Origin: an uncultured Bacilli bacterium
Lineage (GTDB): Bacteria; Bacillota_I; Bacilli_A; RFN20; CAG-449
Assembly (NCBI GenBank): GCA_947591215.1
Contig: CANQCZ010000006.1
Location: 1-55,263 of the forward strand
Length of the DNA stretch: 55,263 nucleotides
Direction: 5' to 3'
Shown: piece by piece, positions 1 to 10,329 of the stretch
Position numbering within the stretch: the stretch's first letter is position 1
Layout: each line of letters starts with the position of its first letter
The notes under the pieces: model-generated
Told to the model about the DNA's origin: nothing
Databases searched by the model: none
What the model saw: only the letters and a program-made list of their open reading frames with translations
Position numbers and translations under genes: made by a program

Positions 1-1
1 T

Positions 2-169
2 TTAAAAAGTTATCGATATAGTTTTTTAGTAGATGACACGAAATTGACTTATCACGTTATTACAAAAACCATCGCTTTGCGTCTTATTCATGAATTTCAT
101 CACTATTTGATTTCACGATTCGAGTGTGATGAGTTAAAAGGAATCGAATTATTCCTCGAAGTATGCTAA
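2..169 (+). CDS. Partial CDS, C-terminal end of an upstream gene (possibly recO)
   Basis: An open frame runs from the window edge to a TAA at 167-169, giving 55 residues that end in ELFLEVC. The start lies outside the window. In Bacilli recO commonly precedes glyS, and the helical, acidic tail is compatible with a RecO C-terminus, but no diagnostic motif is visible. The recO idea is an inference from gene order only, and the frame could be fortuitous. Confidence 0.35.
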   Translation, partial: LKSYRYSFLVDDTKLTYHVITKTIALRLIHEFHHYLISRFECDELKGIELFLEVC

Positions 170-185
170 ATACACTTATAATAGG

Positions 186-214
186 TTGACAAACATTTTT
201 CATTTACATATAAT
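186..214 (+). promoter_or_regulatory. Sigma-A promoter of glyS
   Basis: A perfect consensus vegetative promoter: TTGACA at 186-191, a 17-bp spacer, and TATAAT at 209-214. Transcription should start near 221, leaving a leader of about 40 nt before the glyS ATG at 261. This promoter probably drives the glyS-dnaG-rpoD-trmK-nif3 run, whose members overlap or nearly touch. Confidence 0.85.
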
Positions 215-260
215 GCCATAATGTTATTAGTTATGACATTTTTTAGTTGAGGGTACAAAT

Positions 261-1628
261 ATGAGTGAATTTAAATTTGAAGAAATCGTCTCGCATTTGC
301 AAGTGCAAGGTTTCATTTATCCAGGATCACAGATCTATGGTGGTTTAAGCAACTCTTGGGATTATGGTCCTCTCGGCGTGCTTTTCAAGAACAACGTCAA
401 AGCCGCTTGGTGGAAAAAATTTGTTCAGGAACAACCGATGAATGTCGGTCTTGATCCGGCGATAATCATGAATTCCAAAGTGTGGGAAGCCACCGGTCAT
501 ATCGGAAACTTTTCCGATCCGCTAATCGATTGCAAATCGTGTAAGACTCGTCATCGTGCCGATGATCTTATCGAAAGTCAAAGTGACGCTAAAGTCGCCG
601 GATGGACTAACGAAATGATGATGGACTACATTCGCGAACACAATATAAAATGTCCGCGATGCGGTAACTCCTCGTTCACGGACATCCGACAATTTCAAAT
701 GATGTTCAAGACCCATATCGGGGTTACCGAAGACCAAAAATCCGAGGTTTATCTTCGTCCTGAAACCGCGCAGGGCTTGTTTGTAAATTTTGCTAACGTC
801 GTGCGCTCGACGCGTAAAAGATTGCCGTTAGGACTTTGCGATATCGGAAAATCGTTCCGAAATGAGATCACTCCCGGCAATTTTATCTTCAGGACCCGTG
901 AATTTGAACAGATGGAAATGGAATTTTTCTGCAAACCAGGAGAGGATTTGAACTGGTTCGAGTATTGGAAAAAATATTGTTACGATTTCTTGATTTCACT
1001 TGGAATCAATCGTGAAAATTTGCGGTATCGCGATCATGAAAAAGCGGCGCTAGCCTTCTATTCGAAAGCGACGACCGATATCGAATATCGTTTTCCGTTT
1101 GGTTGGGGTGAATTATGGGGGATTGCCGACCGTACCGATTATGATTTGAAACGTCATATGGAATATTCTTCGGAAAATTTAAGTTACACTGACCCAGTTA
1201 CCAAAGAAAATTTTATTCCATATTGTGTCGAACCTGCGCTTGGGGTCGATCGTTTGGTTTTGACGCTTCTTTGCGATGCGATGAAAGAAGAACAACTTGA
1301 AAATGATACGAGAGTTGTGATGCATTTGCATCCGTTTGTCGCTCCTTATAAAGCCGCGATATTGCCTCTTTCCAAGCAATTGAAAGAACAAGCGGAAAAT
1401 CTATTAAACGATTTAGTCAAAGATTTTTCTTGCACTTATGATGAAACAGGGTCAATCGGCAAACGATATCGCCGTCAAGATGCGATTGGAACACCATATT
1501 GCATTACTGTCGATTTCGACACTGTAAATGACGGTTGTGTGACGATAAGAGATCGTGATACGATGCTACAAGAACGAATAAAAATCGAAGAGATTAAAGA
1601 CTACCTTAAAAAACGCGTATCTTTTTAA
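261..1628 (+). CDS. glyS: Glycyl-tRNA synthetase (class II, homodimeric type)
   Basis: This enzyme charges tRNA-Gly with glycine in the cytoplasm. The 455-residue protein is the single-chain alpha2 type (glyQS), not the alpha2beta2 type. Class II motif 2 is seen as FRNEITPG at residues 199-206 followed by FRTREF, and motif 3 as EPALGVDRL near residue 327. CxxC pairs at 91/94 and 131/134 may bind zinc. A GAGGG ribosome site lies just before the ATG. It heads a cluster followed 14 nt later by dnaG. Length and motifs fit the family well. Confidence 0.96.
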   Translation: MSEFKFEEIVSHLQVQGFIYPGSQIYGGLSNSWDYGPLGVLFKNNVKAAWWKKFVQEQPMNVGLDPAIIMNSKVWEATGHIGNFSDPLIDCKSCKTRHRADDLIESQSDAKVAGWTNEMMMDYIREHNIKCPRCGNSSFTDIRQFQMMFKTHIGVTEDQKSEVYLRPETAQGLFVNFANVVRSTRKRLPLGLCDIGKSFRNEITPGNFIFRTREFEQMEMEFFCKPGEDLNWFEYWKKYCYDFLISLGINRENLRYRDHEKAALAFYSKATTDIEYRFPFGWGELWGIADRTDYDLKRHMEYSSENLSYTDPVTKENFIPYCVEPALGVDRLVLTLLCDAMKEEQLENDTRVVMHLHPFVAPYKAAILPLSKQLKEQAENLLNDLVKDFSCTYDETGSIGKRYRRQDAIGTPYCITVDFDTVNDGCVTIRDRDTMLQERIKIEEIKDYLKKRVSF

Positions 1629-1642
1629 GATAAGGAGAAAGA

Positions 1643-3418
1643 ATGATTCCTTTAAATGTTATCGAAGAAATCAGAAAACAAGCCGATATCGTCAACATTA
1701 TTTCCACTTATATCAATGTCATTAAAAAAGGGAATAGTTACACGGCGATATGTCCTTTTCATGCTGATAAAAATCCTTCGTTAATGATTTCAAAGAGTAA
1801 ACAAATTTACAAATGTTTCTCTTGCGGTGCCGGTGGTAATGTTTTCACTTTCGTCCAAGAGTATGAAAAGATATCTTTTGTCGAAGCGGTAAAAAAGGTC
1901 GCTTCGATTATCGGTTTTCACGATAAATCTTTAGAAGAATCGACGCGTCAAGTAAGCGATGATGTTCGTGAAATTCTTGCGGCACTTAATGATGCTGCGT
2001 CAAATTTCCAATATGCCTTAAAATCGCAAAATGGCGAAAAAGCCTTGGAATATTTAAAAAATCGCGAGATTAGCCAAGAGATGATCGATTTTTTCAAACT
2101 CGGATATTGCTTTGAGGGCGGAATCAATATCAAGATGTTGCGGGCCAAAAATCATCGTGTCGACGTGCTTGATCGTGCCGGGTTATTAATTCGAGAAGGA
2201 TCCGGCAATTTCATCGATCGTTTCCAAGGTCGTTTGATGTTTCCGATTTTTAATGAGTATAACGAAGTTGTCGGTTTTTCAGGACGCATCATCGTAAAAA
2301 ATGGTGAAGCGAAGTATGTCAATTCCATCAATTCCCCGGTGTTCAATAAATCTCACGTTCTTTACAATTATCAAAATGCCAAAACTTATGCTAAACGCGA
2401 AGGCGCCGTCTACGTCGTGGAAGGCTTTATGGATGTCTTTGCGCTTTATCGGGTTGGAATCAAAGCTTCTATCGCCTTGATGGGCACGGCTTTTACGGAA
2501 TTCCACGCGCGACTGTTAAAGATGCTTCAAGTCGAGGTTAGAATCTTATTGGATGGCGATGATGCCGGGCGAAAAGGAACGTTAAATATGTGCTCGACGC
2601 TCGATAAGTTAAAAATTCCGTATGCGATTGTCGATTATCGCGATTGTCTTTTGGACCCCGATGAAATCTTAAAGCAATTCGGCGCTGAAAATTTGAAGAA
2701 GTTTACTACGCGTCTAATAAATAAATACGATTTTATCTTGCAATATTACGCTAAAAGAATCGATTTGAAAAGCGATGAAGGACGGCTGGAATATGTCGAC
2801 AAAGTAACAAAGTACGTCGCTGACATCGAAGATCCGGCCAAATTGGAAATATTTATCTCCAAAGTTTCAAAATTAGTCGATTTGAATTATCAAAATATTT
2901 TATCAAGAATTAAAAATGAGCGTGATAAGCAAGATAACCCCAATCAAAACTCGGTTAGTTTCAAGAAACCTACACCTAAAAGAATCACGCGTCTTGAACG
3001 AAGCGAACGCTTGTTGATCTATAACATTTTGAATAATGCTGCCGCGCTTGAATATTTTCAAACGCAACAAGGTTATTTTATAAATGATACCTACGCGGTC
3101 ATTTTAAATTATGTCTTGGATCTTTATAGCGAAAAGAAAGATTACACGATGAATGATGTCTTAGATTATTTAAATCTCAAAAGTAACGAAAATTTACCTT
3201 ATATCCAAGCGATTGCTAGTCTTGAATTAGAAGACTACAGCAATTATGATGTCGAAGAATTTCAAGAAGTGCTTGAAAGTCATCGCTTGGCAATCGAAAG
3301 CAAACAAGCGAAAGAGAAGGTTGAAAATATCGTCAATCGCGCCGATCCTCAATTAGCGGCCAAAAATTTAGATGAATTAAAAAAGCAACAAATAAATAGT
3401 GGAGGTACCAAAGAATGA
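1643..3418 (+). CDS. dnaG: DNA primase DnaG
   Basis: DnaG makes RNA primers for lagging-strand synthesis at the replication fork. The 591-residue protein has an N-terminal CHC2 zinc finger (C37, H40, C58, C61), a TOPRIM core with VVEGFMD around residue 258 and the acidic GDDAGRKG motif near 305, and a C-terminal helical helicase-binding region. AAGGAGAAAG precedes the ATG. The stop overlaps the rpoD start by 4 nt, as in the classic dnaG-sigA macromolecular-synthesis operon. Confidence 0.97.
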   Translation: MIPLNVIEEIRKQADIVNIISTYINVIKKGNSYTAICPFHADKNPSLMISKSKQIYKCFSCGAGGNVFTFVQEYEKISFVEAVKKVASIIGFHDKSLEESTRQVSDDVREILAALNDAASNFQYALKSQNGEKALEYLKNREISQEMIDFFKLGYCFEGGINIKMLRAKNHRVDVLDRAGLLIREGSGNFIDRFQGRLMFPIFNEYNEVVGFSGRIIVKNGEAKYVNSINSPVFNKSHVLYNYQNAKTYAKREGAVYVVEGFMDVFALYRVGIKASIALMGTAFTEFHARLLKMLQVEVRILLDGDDAGRKGTLNMCSTLDKLKIPYAIVDYRDCLLDPDEILKQFGAENLKKFTTRLINKYDFILQYYAKRIDLKSDEGRLEYVDKVTKYVADIEDPAKLEIFISKVSKLVDLNYQNILSRIKNERDKQDNPNQNSVSFKKPTPKRITRLERSERLLIYNILNNAAALEYFQTQQGYFINDTYAVILNYVLDLYSEKKDYTMNDVLDYLNLKSNENLPYIQAIASLELEDYSNYDVEEFQEVLESHRLAIESKQAKEKVENIVNRADPQLAAKNLDELKKQQINSGGTKE

Positions 3419-4704
3419 AAAAGAAAGCAAAAGAAACAAAGAATGACGAACTTGACGAATTCGAAGATGAACTCGACAACGAAACGATCATCGACGATGA
3501 AGAAGATCAAGGTGAAAGTCTCGATGAGATTAAAAAGCGCTTCGAAAAGAAAGGCAAAAGCTCCGGTTACATCAATCAAGAAGACATTTTGGAAGCTGTC
3601 GCTCATCTGGATTTGAAAGAAGAAGAAATTCAGATGCTTTTGGCTTATTTTAAAAGCAAAGGGATCGATGTAATCGCCGAAGAAAGCGATGGTCCCGAAC
3701 TTGACGATCTCGAAGTTGACGAAGAGCAGTTGAAAGCGATGAATCCGGATAGTTTCAACGATGACATCTTTGAAGATGACGAGTTCTATAATCCCGATGA
3801 AGCGGAAATCGAGGCCAAAGAAATCGATAGCGATTTAGAGTCGCTTGCGGTTGAGGGCGTAAAGATCAATGATCCAGTGAAAATGTATCTTAAAGAGATC
3901 GGACGGGTGAAGCTTTTGTCTTCTCAAGAAGAAATCGAATTGGCCAAAAGGATTCTCGAGGGCGATGAAGAAGCGAAAAACGAACTCACACAAGCTAATC
4001 TTCGTCTTGTGGTTTCAATTGCCAAACACTATGTGGGACGCGGAATGCTCTTTTTGGATTTGATTCAAGAAGGAAATTTAGGTCTTATCAAAGCGGTTGA
4101 AAAATTCGATTACACCAAAGGTTTTAAATTCTCGACTTATGCGACTTGGTGGATTCGTCAAGCAATCACTAGAGCGATCGCCGATCAAGCTAGAACGATT
4201 CGTATTCCGGTGCACATGGTGGAAACGATCAATCGCATCACGCGAGTGCAACGACAATTAGTGCAGGAGTTAGGACGGGAACCGACGGCTCAAGAAATAT
4301 CGGATCACCTCGACGGGCAACAAATAAGCGCCGAAAGAGTTCGTGAAATTCAACGAATCGCCTTAGATCCGGTGTCATTAGAGACGCCAATCGGCGAAGA
4401 AGATGACTCGCATTTAGGTGATTTTATCGAAGATAAAGACGCGACTTCGCCTAGTGAATATACGACTAAATCTTTACTTAAAGATCAACTTTACTCGGTG
4501 ATGAAAGATCTTACCGACCGTGAAGAACGGGTTTTGCGCTTACGTTACGGTCTCGATGATGGTCGTCCTCGCACCTTAGAAGAAGTCGGTAAAGAATTCG
4601 GCGTTACTCGTGAAAGAATTAGACAAATCGAAGCCAAGGCCATTCGCAAGTTACGCCATCCGACTCGCGCCAAGCGTTTCGGTGATTTTCGCGAAAAGCT
4701 ATGA
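3415..4704 (+). CDS. rpoD: Primary RNA polymerase sigma factor (sigma-70 / SigA)
   Basis: The housekeeping sigma factor that directs RNA polymerase to promoters such as the TTGACA/TATAAT elements in this window. The 429-residue protein has a very acidic N-terminal region 1.1 (about residues 1-130). It then has region 1.2 ([13 protein letters not shown]), region 2 ([29 protein letters not shown]), region 3, and a region 4 helix-turn-helix ([19 protein letters not shown]). It overlaps dnaG by 4 nt and trmK by 4 nt (ATGA), so the genes are probably translationally coupled. Its TGA stop shows that TGA is not reassigned here. Confidence 0.97.
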   Translation: MKKKAKETKNDELDEFEDELDNETIIDDEEDQGESLDEIKKRFEKKGKSSGYINQEDILEAVAHLDLKEEEIQMLLAYFKSKGIDVIAEESDGPELDDLEVDEEQLKAMNPDSFNDDIFEDDEFYNPDEAEIEAKEIDSDLESLAVEGVKINDPVKMYLKEIGRVKLLSSQEEIELAKRILEGDEEAKNELTQANLRLVVSIAKHYVGRGMLFLDLIQEGNLGLIKAVEKFDYTKGFKFSTYATWWIRQAITRAIADQARTIRIPVHMVETINRITRVQRQLVQELGREPTAQEISDHLDGQQISAERVREIQRIALDPVSLETPIGEEDDSHLGDFIEDKDATSPSEYTTKSLLKDQLYSVMKDLTDREERVLRLRYGLDDGRPRTLEEVGKEFGVTRERIRQIEAKAIRKLRHPTRAKRFGDFREKL

Positions 4705-5360
4705 GTGTTTCTAAACGCATTCAAGCACTTGCAAGTCTTGTCGCGTTCGATTCGGTAGTGGCTGATATCGGTTCCGACCACGGCTTATTGCTTCAAGAGT
4801 TATATCAAAGAGGATATCCATTGGATTCGTATGGGAGTGAAAATAAATTAGGCCCATTTCTTCGCTTGGAACAAAGTCTTAAAGCTTATCCTAAGGCGCA
4901 TGTTTATCTTGAAGACGGACTTAATCATCTCCCTGAATCCGTGAAGACGGTAGTTATCGCCGGAATGGGTGGAGAATTGATATTAGAGATTTTAAAACGG
5001 GGAATAAAAGAACTTAGTCGTCTTAACTATGTGATTTTGGCACCACATGCGCAGGAACGGGAAATTCGTCGTTTTATGCTTGAACATGGCTTTATGATCG
5101 ATGAAGAGATCTTGGTGCACGAAACTCATTTTTATGAGATTATGCGCTTTAAAAAAGGGACGCAACTATTAAGTGAAAAGGAATATTATTTTGGTCCTGT
5201 TTTGTTAAAAAAACAACGCGATTTATTGAAAGAAAAATATCAAAAGATCATTGAAAATGATCGATACTTGATTGAAAATAAACCTTTGTCGTTAAAACGC
5301 AAACAGGAATTGCTGCAGGAAATAAAGGAGTGTGAAAGTTTATGGACACCAAGCGAATGA
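4701..5360 (+). CDS. trmK: tRNA (adenine-22-N1)-methyltransferase TrmK
   Basis: A SAM-dependent enzyme that methylates A22 in the D-arm region of some tRNAs (B. subtilis YqfN). The 219-residue protein opens with the Rossmann motif [10 protein letters not shown] near residue 21, followed by [14 protein letters not shown] near residue 85, typical of this family. The C-terminal third is a charged coiled coil. Its position directly after sigA and before the nif3-like gene is the conserved Bacillus order. The ATG overlaps the rpoD stop. Confidence 0.9.
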   Translation: MSVSKRIQALASLVAFDSVVADIGSDHGLLLQELYQRGYPLDSYGSENKLGPFLRLEQSLKAYPKAHVYLEDGLNHLPESVKTVVIAGMGGELILEILKRGIKELSRLNYVILAPHAQEREIRRFMLEHGFMIDEEILVHETHFYEIMRFKKGTQLLSEKEYYFGPVLLKKQRDLLKEKYQKIIENDRYLIENKPLSLKRKQELLQEIKECESLWTPSE

Positions 5361-6109
5361 TTAGAAAACTATGGATGATGTTTCCACGAAAAATCGCACT
5401 CAAGTATCACGATTATGTGGGAATGATGCATAAAGGGTTGAAAGATGAAACCCATAGAGTGGTGCTTTGTCTTGATTGTGATGAAGCGGTGATTGATAAG
5501 GCGATTGAATGTCACGCCGACATCATCATCTCGCATCATCCTTTCATCTACGGCACGTTAAAAAAAGTGTTAAATAGCGATCCAATCAAACAAGAACTTT
5601 ATGAACGTCTTGATTTAGCTGACATACCTGTCTATTCTTTTCATACTAACTTCGATGAAGGGGCGCGCGGAATGAACGACGCGCTAGCGGAAAAACTTGA
5701 GTTAACCGCGATTCATCATGGCGAAGATTCTTCGTGCATGCGCATCGGAACCTTACCATGTGAAATGAATATTTACGATTTTGCTAAGTACGCTAAAGAA
5801 AAACTCAACGTTCCATACGGCCTATTGATCGATGAAGGCAAAAAGAATATTAAGACCGTGGCGATTATCGGTGGTGGAGGAGCGGGATATTACCTTTCGG
5901 CGATAAAAGATGATGCCGATATCTATATTTCAGGCGATGCTCCACATCACATTCGACGCGACATCGTGGCTAGACACTACAACTATCTTGATTTACCACA
6001 TGAAATCGAAAAGGTCTTTATGCCGCAAATGAAAAAGATCCTGCTTGAAATGGATCCTAGTCTTGAAATTATTATTGTTGACGACCAAAAATTGCCGAAA
6101 TTAATTTAG
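5342..6109 (+). CDS. Nif3-like dinuclear metal-centre protein
   Basis: A NIF3/YqfO family protein of 255 residues. Metal-ligand motifs are visible: SHHPFIYG near residue 62 and HTNFDEGARGMND near residue 100. B. subtilis YqfO carries an extra central PII-like domain (about 370 residues); this one is the short form. Members are reported to fold as hexamers with two metal ions per subunit, and GTP cyclohydrolase I type 2-like activity has been suggested for some; function here is unknown. AAGGAG precedes the ATG. The gene starts 19 nt inside trmK and its end overlaps convergent ispH by 9 nt. Confidence 0.88.
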   Translation: MDTKRMIRKLWMMFPRKIALKYHDYVGMMHKGLKDETHRVVLCLDCDEAVIDKAIECHADIIISHHPFIYGTLKKVLNSDPIKQELYERLDLADIPVYSFHTNFDEGARGMNDALAEKLELTAIHHGEDSSCMRIGTLPCEMNIYDFAKYAKEKLNVPYGLLIDEGKKNIKTVAIIGGGGAGYYLSAIKDDADIYISGDAPHHIRRDIVARHYNYLDLPHEIEKVFMPQMKKILLEMDPSLEIIIVDDQKLPKLI

Positions 6110-6967
6110 ATTTATCAAGTATTCATACACCCTATCGATGAGGTAAGACGGAGTTGAGGCTCCGGCGGTGAGGAATACTTTTTTTATGCCCTCAAGAGGG
6201 AGAAGTTTCACTTCATCGAAGTTTGAAACAAGGTAAGACGGAATAAGATGCTCGCGTTTAGCCACTTCCAGCAATCGTCTTGAATTAGACGAAGACGGAT
6301 CGCCTAAGACGATGATCGATTCGACGTCTTTATCGATTTCTTCAATCGCTTTTTGACGACGGAAAGTCGCATCGCAGATATCATTATAAAAATGTGGCTT
6401 TAAGACTTGGTTAGCAATCAGTTTATAAATATTGTCGAGTTCTTCTTTATTGAGCGTAGTTTGATTGAAGATATCGGCTTCGTCAAATTGAAAATGGGAA
6501 ATTTCTTTGGCTTTATAATCGATAAAGATGATTTTATCGCTAAGAGCTAAAGCCGCATCGCTTTCAGGATGTGACGCGATTCCAATATAGAATACTTGAT
6601 GAGCCATGGATAAGGAATTTTTTATCGCTTGAAGGTTAGCTAATACCCGCGGACAACTGGCATCGTAAATCTTAAGATTCTTCTTTTTAGCAAGTTCATC
6701 GAGTTTAAAATCGTGACCATGCGCCGAAAAGACGATGGTGCTAAAGGATGGAAGATTAGAAATTTTAGTCTCTAGCGAATTATTGTCATCGAGAACAATG
6801 ATACCGCGTTTTTTTAAATCGTCCATGATCATTTGATTGTGAACTAAACGCCCTAAAAGATAGACGTTACGATCTAAAGGGGTTTCTTCACGGGCTTTAA
6901 TTGCGATTTTAATCGCGTTTTCGACCCCGAAACAAACACCCATTACACTAGCTTTTTGTACTATCAT
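6101..6967 (-). CDS. ispH: 4-hydroxy-3-methylbut-2-enyl diphosphate reductase (MEP pathway)
   Basis: IspH makes IPP and DMAPP from HMBPP, the last step of the MEP pathway, using a [4Fe-4S] cluster. The 288-residue protein shows the three cluster cysteines in context: GVCFGVENAI near residue 12, DASCPRV near residue 103, and NDICDATFRRQ near residue 199. It also has the conserved SSSNSRRL segment. Together with ispG and dxs elsewhere in the window it indicates a working MEP route. It is convergent with the nif3-like gene and lies downstream of the yqfQ-like gene on the minus strand. Confidence 0.95.
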   Translation of the reverse strand: MIVQKASVMGVCFGVENAIKIAIKAREETPLDRNVYLLGRLVHNQMIMDDLKKRGIIVLDDNNSLETKISNLPSFSTIVFSAHGHDFKLDELAKKKNLKIYDASCPRVLANLQAIKNSLSMAHQVFYIGIASHPESDAALALSDKIIFIDYKAKEISHFQFDEADIFNQTTLNKEELDNIYKLIANQVLKPHFYNDICDATFRRQKAIEEIDKDVESIIVLGDPSSSNSRRLLEVAKREHLIPSYLVSNFDEVKLLPLEGIKKVFLTAGASTPSYLIDRVYEYLINLN

Positions 6968-7000
6968 TGTATCACCATTTCAATTATACACTATTTGATG

Positions 7001-7453
7001 CTAAAAAAATGGTTTATTGGGACTTTTTTCATCATTTGGGAAAGGATCAGATGCTTTTTCTTGACGAGGATTTACAATTTCAGGTTCGATTTTTTCTTTC
7101 GGTTCGACGATTTTTGTTTCGGGCTTTTTACGGACAAAAGCCCGTTTGATGACTTTGGTAAAATCCTTGGTGTTTTCAACGATCGGTTTTACTTGCTGAT
7201 AAATCGGAATGATCTGATTGATGGTGTTGATGCCCTTTTGAGTTGAGGTGATGATCTTGTTAAGATCGAGTTTGTTAGCCTTAGTTGCCGCGGCGGCGAT
7301 TTTGGCAGTCGGCGAAAAAGGATTGCCACGAGGAATATTGAAAGGATTTTGGATACCTCGATAATTTGGCATTACTGGCGGATAGATCGGTTGATTTAAT
7401 GGTTGCGTGTAGGGATTAATCGCGCGATACGGATCATAAAAATTTCTTCTCAT
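7001..7453 (-). CDS. YqfQ-like protein (Pro/Asn-rich N-terminus, basic C-terminus)
   Basis: A 150-residue protein of unknown function. The first 50 residues are rich in Pro, Asn and Tyr (repeated NP, QP and IPR turns). A predicted helical segment (NKIITSTQKGINTINQ, near residues 65-80) follows, and then a charged tail rich in Lys and Glu. In Bacillus, YqfQ (VrrA-like) has the same low-complexity head plus a helical segment with repeated Q/I/P, and sits between ispH (yqfP) and cshB (yqfR), which is the setting here. AAGGTGA precedes the ATG. The assignment rests mainly on gene order and composition. Confidence 0.6.
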   Translation of the reverse strand: MRRNFYDPYRAINPYTQPLNQPIYPPVMPNYRGIQNPFNIPRGNPFSPTAKIAAAATKANKLDLNKIITSTQKGINTINQIIPIYQQVKPIVENTKDFTKVIKRAFVRKKPETKIVEPKEKIEPEIVNPRQEKASDPFPNDEKSPNKPFF

Positions 7454-7558
7454 AGAATCACCTTAATTATTTTTATGAATTAAAACGATAAAAGTGACAT
7501 TCCTAAAAGTCGCTAAAACTCTCTAAACGCTAAACTTTCGGTAATTTATGATAAAAAC

Positions 7559-7587
7559 TTTATCAAAAAATGGCACTTAGATATAAT
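7559..7587 (+). promoter_or_regulatory. Probable promoter of apt-rel-rluD
   Basis: TATAAT at 7582-7587 is preceded, after 17 bp, by a weak -35 TTTATC at 7559-7564. The -35 lies in a short inverted repeat (GATAAA-AAC-TTTATC, 7550-7564). This is the only plausible promoter between the divergent yqfQ-like gene and apt. Confidence 0.55.
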
Positions 7588-7610
7588 AATTACATAAGGA
7601 AGGCTTAATT

Positions 7611-8123
7611 ATGAATTTAAAAGATTATATTGCGATTGTCGAAGGATTTCCAAAAGAAGGAATTTCGTTTAAAGATATTACACCTTTAATGGAAAACGGA
7701 GAGGCTTATCGTTATACTATCGACGAAATGGCTCGTTTAGCTGCAGAAATGGGAGCTCAAATTATCGTTTCGCCGGAATCGCGCGGATTTCTTTTTGGAT
7801 GTCCGGTTGCAACTAAACTGGGCTTAGGCTTTGTGCCGGTTCGTAAAAAGGGTAAATTACCGCGCGCGACTAAATCGATCAAGTACGATTTAGAGTACGG
7901 ACAAGATGAACTATTCATCCATGCCGATGCGATTAAACCGGGACAAAAAGTGGTGATTATCGACGATATCGTCGCTATCGGCGGTACGTTGAATGCCGCG
8001 GCAAAGCTTGTTCAATCGTTACAAGGCGAAGTGGTGGGCATGATTGCACTCATCGGTTTAAAAGATTTGCCAGGCATCAATTTATTAGCCAAATATAATC
8101 TTAAAGCCTTGATTGTTGATTAA
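7611..8123 (+). CDS. apt: Adenine phosphoribosyltransferase
   Basis: Apt salvages adenine by joining it to PRPP to give AMP. The 170-residue protein matches the family length and has the FPKEGISFKDITPLM opening, the SPESRGFLFG motif near residue 61, and the PRPP loop IIDDIVAIGGT near residue 119. Most family members read DDLLATGGT; here Ile replaces the first Thr of that loop, which is unusual but probably tolerated. AAGGAAGG precedes the ATG. It is followed 11 nt later by rel, the usual apt-relA pairing of Firmicutes. Confidence 0.94.
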   Translation: MNLKDYIAIVEGFPKEGISFKDITPLMENGEAYRYTIDEMARLAAEMGAQIIVSPESRGFLFGCPVATKLGLGFVPVRKKGKLPRATKSIKYDLEYGQDELFIHADAIKPGQKVVIIDDIVAIGGTLNAAAKLVQSLQGEVVGMIALIGLKDLPGINLLAKYNLKALIVD

Positions 8124-8134
8124 GAGGTGATCGC

Positions 8135-10327
8135 GTGATCATTCAAAATGTCGAACATACATATGAAGATGTCAAAGAGGTGTTTTCAAATTATATTCAT
8201 AATCCCGATGATGTTGCTGAGATTCATCGAGCATATTTATTCGCGGAAGAAAAGCATCGCGGACAACTTCGTAAAAGCGGAAAACCATACGTCAGTCACG
8301 TCATTGAAGTGGCGTATATTTTAGCGACGCTTCAAGCAGGACCTTCGACGATTATCGCCGGTTTTTTGCACGACACCATCGAAGATTGCGGAATTACCAA
8401 AGAAGAAATCGAAAAAGAGTTTTCAAGCGATATTGCTAATATTGTCGAAGCGCTGACGAAAATTAAAAAACTATCCAAAATCGAAGATCAAGATTTTCGT
8501 TATGAATCACATCGTAAAATTTTTATCGCGATGGCTAAAGACATTCGCGTGATTATCATTAAACTCGCCGATCGGTTGCATAACATGCGCACTTTGCAGT
8601 ATCAATCACCGGAAAAGCAGCAAAAGATCGCTAGCGAAACTTTAGAGGTGTACGCTCCGATCGCTCATCGTCTCGGTATCAATACTATCAAAAGCGAATT
8701 GGAAGATTTATGTCTTTATTATCTTCATCCCGATAAGTATCAAGAGATCGAAGATCTTTTAAACTCGCGGACTAAAAACCGCAAAGAGGCGATGCGGAAC
8801 TTAAAAAAGAAGATCGCTGATCTTTTAATTAAAACCGGGATTCCTTTTGAAATTGAATCGCGGGTCAAACAGGTTTATTCCATTTATAAAAAGATGTATT
8901 TCAAACATCGTCCGTTTGAACAGATTTATGACATTATGGCGCTTCGAATCATCACCGAAACAGAACTTAACTGTTATGAAATCTTAGGATATATTCACTC
9001 GGTTTACACGGCGATCCCAGGACGCTTTAAAGACTACATCACGATGCCAAAACCCAACATGTATCAATCTTTGCACACGACGATTATCGGTAAAGACGGC
9101 AACATTTTTGAAATTCAAATCCGAACCAAAGAAATGGATGAAATCGCAGAATCGGGGGTCGCAGCTCATTGGCGTTACAAAGAAAATTCCAAATACGATG
9201 CCCGTAAAGAACAACGGGAAATCGAAGAAAAACTCCACTGGTTTGCGGATTTTGTCTCGATGACCGGGGAACATGAAGACGATGCCAAAGAATATATGAA
9301 GACTTTGACCCACGATATTTTTGACGCCAACGTCTATGTTTTTACCCCAAAAGGAAAAGTAATCGACCTTCCAAGCGGCAGCACGCCGTTAGATTTTGCA
9401 TATCGTATTCACTCCGATGTCGGTGATTTTGCTACCGGGGCCGTCGTCAACAACACTTTAGTGCCGCTTTCTTATGAACTTAAAACCGGCGATGTGGTTG
9501 AAATTAAAACTTCGAAAAATTCCCAAGGTCCCAATGAAGGGTGGCTTAAAATCGTCAAGACGAACGTGGCTAAAAGCCGCATCAAAAAGTTCTTGCAACG
9601 GAAAAATGCGGATTTCATTCGCGACGATAACATTCAAAAAGGACACAATACGCTAATCGATGTCGCCCGTGAATATGAATTAGGCGAACGTCAAATATTA
9701 GAACGAATTGACGATGAAGTTTTGAAAAATTTCAATGTTACAAATCTCGATGAATTATATCTTGCTATCGCTAATCGCAAAGTTTCTCCAACGACCATCT
9801 TAGAATTCCTCGGCTTTAAAAAAGAAACCAAAGAAGAGATGATTAAAGCGATTGTCAAGCGTCCTAGAAAATACGATAGTTCCTCTGAAGCTATCCTAAT
9901 TAAAGGCGCTAGCAAAGTGATGATTAATCTTGCTTCGTGTTGCACACCGATTCCAGGCGATGAAATCGTCGGTTACATCACCAAAGGAAAAGGGATTAAA
10001 GTTCATCGTGCCGATTGTCCAAATATTGCGAAAAACAATCCGCGCTTAATCGATGTAAAGTGGAATCCCAATTTAAAAGAGGCGACATATCCAATCGATA
10101 TTGCACTCGATGCGACAGATCGTAATAATCTTTTGCTCGATGTGATGTCATGTCTTTCTTCCAATAAGATTTCTTGTACCCGTGTAAGCACAAAAAGCCA
10201 TCCTAACAAAATGACGGTGACGATTGAAACGACAATCTTGGTCAGCAATAACAAAAACTATCAGGCAATTCGTAATTCTTTGATTAATATCGATGGTATT
10301 TACGATGTAAGGCGGGTAACTCATTGA
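8135..10327 (+). CDS. rel: Bifunctional (p)ppGpp synthetase/hydrolase (Rel)
   Basis: The long RelA/SpoT homologue that makes and degrades the stringent-response alarmone (p)ppGpp. The 730 residues contain an HD hydrolase domain (SHVIEVA near 54, GFLHDTIEDC near 76-85) with intact HD and ED residues, and a synthetase domain with MYQSLHTTIIG near residue 309. They continue with a TGS domain (VFTPKGKVIDLPSGSTPLDFAYR near 400) and a C-terminal ACT domain. Both catalytic halves look complete. The start is GTG, preceded by GAGGTGAT. It is co-transcribed with apt and overlaps the following pseudouridine synthase region. Confidence 0.96.
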   Translation: MIIQNVEHTYEDVKEVFSNYIHNPDDVAEIHRAYLFAEEKHRGQLRKSGKPYVSHVIEVAYILATLQAGPSTIIAGFLHDTIEDCGITKEEIEKEFSSDIANIVEALTKIKKLSKIEDQDFRYESHRKIFIAMAKDIRVIIIKLADRLHNMRTLQYQSPEKQQKIASETLEVYAPIAHRLGINTIKSELEDLCLYYLHPDKYQEIEDLLNSRTKNRKEAMRNLKKKIADLLIKTGIPFEIESRVKQVYSIYKKMYFKHRPFEQIYDIMALRIITETELNCYEILGYIHSVYTAIPGRFKDYITMPKPNMYQSLHTTIIGKDGNIFEIQIRTKEMDEIAESGVAAHWRYKENSKYDARKEQREIEEKLHWFADFVSMTGEHEDDAKEYMKTLTHDIFDANVYVFTPKGKVIDLPSGSTPLDFAYRIHSDVGDFATGAVVNNTLVPLSYELKTGDVVEIKTSKNSQGPNEGWLKIVKTNVAKSRIKKFLQRKNADFIRDDNIQKGHNTLIDVAREYELGERQILERIDDEVLKNFNVTNLDELYLAIANRKVSPTTILEFLGFKKETKEEMIKAIVKRPRKYDSSSEAILIKGASKVMINLASCCTPIPGDEIVGYITKGKGIKVHRADCPNIAKNNPRLIDVKWNPNLKEATYPIDIALDATDRNNLLLDVMSCLSSNKISCTRVSTKSHPNKMTVTIETTILVSNNKNYQAIRNSLINIDGIYDVRRVTH

Positions 10328-10329
10328 TT

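Noticed and set aside
4681-4704. UGA recoded as Trp (Mycoplasma-type code)
   Set aside because: TGA ends rpoD, rel and nusB at conserved positions and Trp is encoded by TGG throughout.
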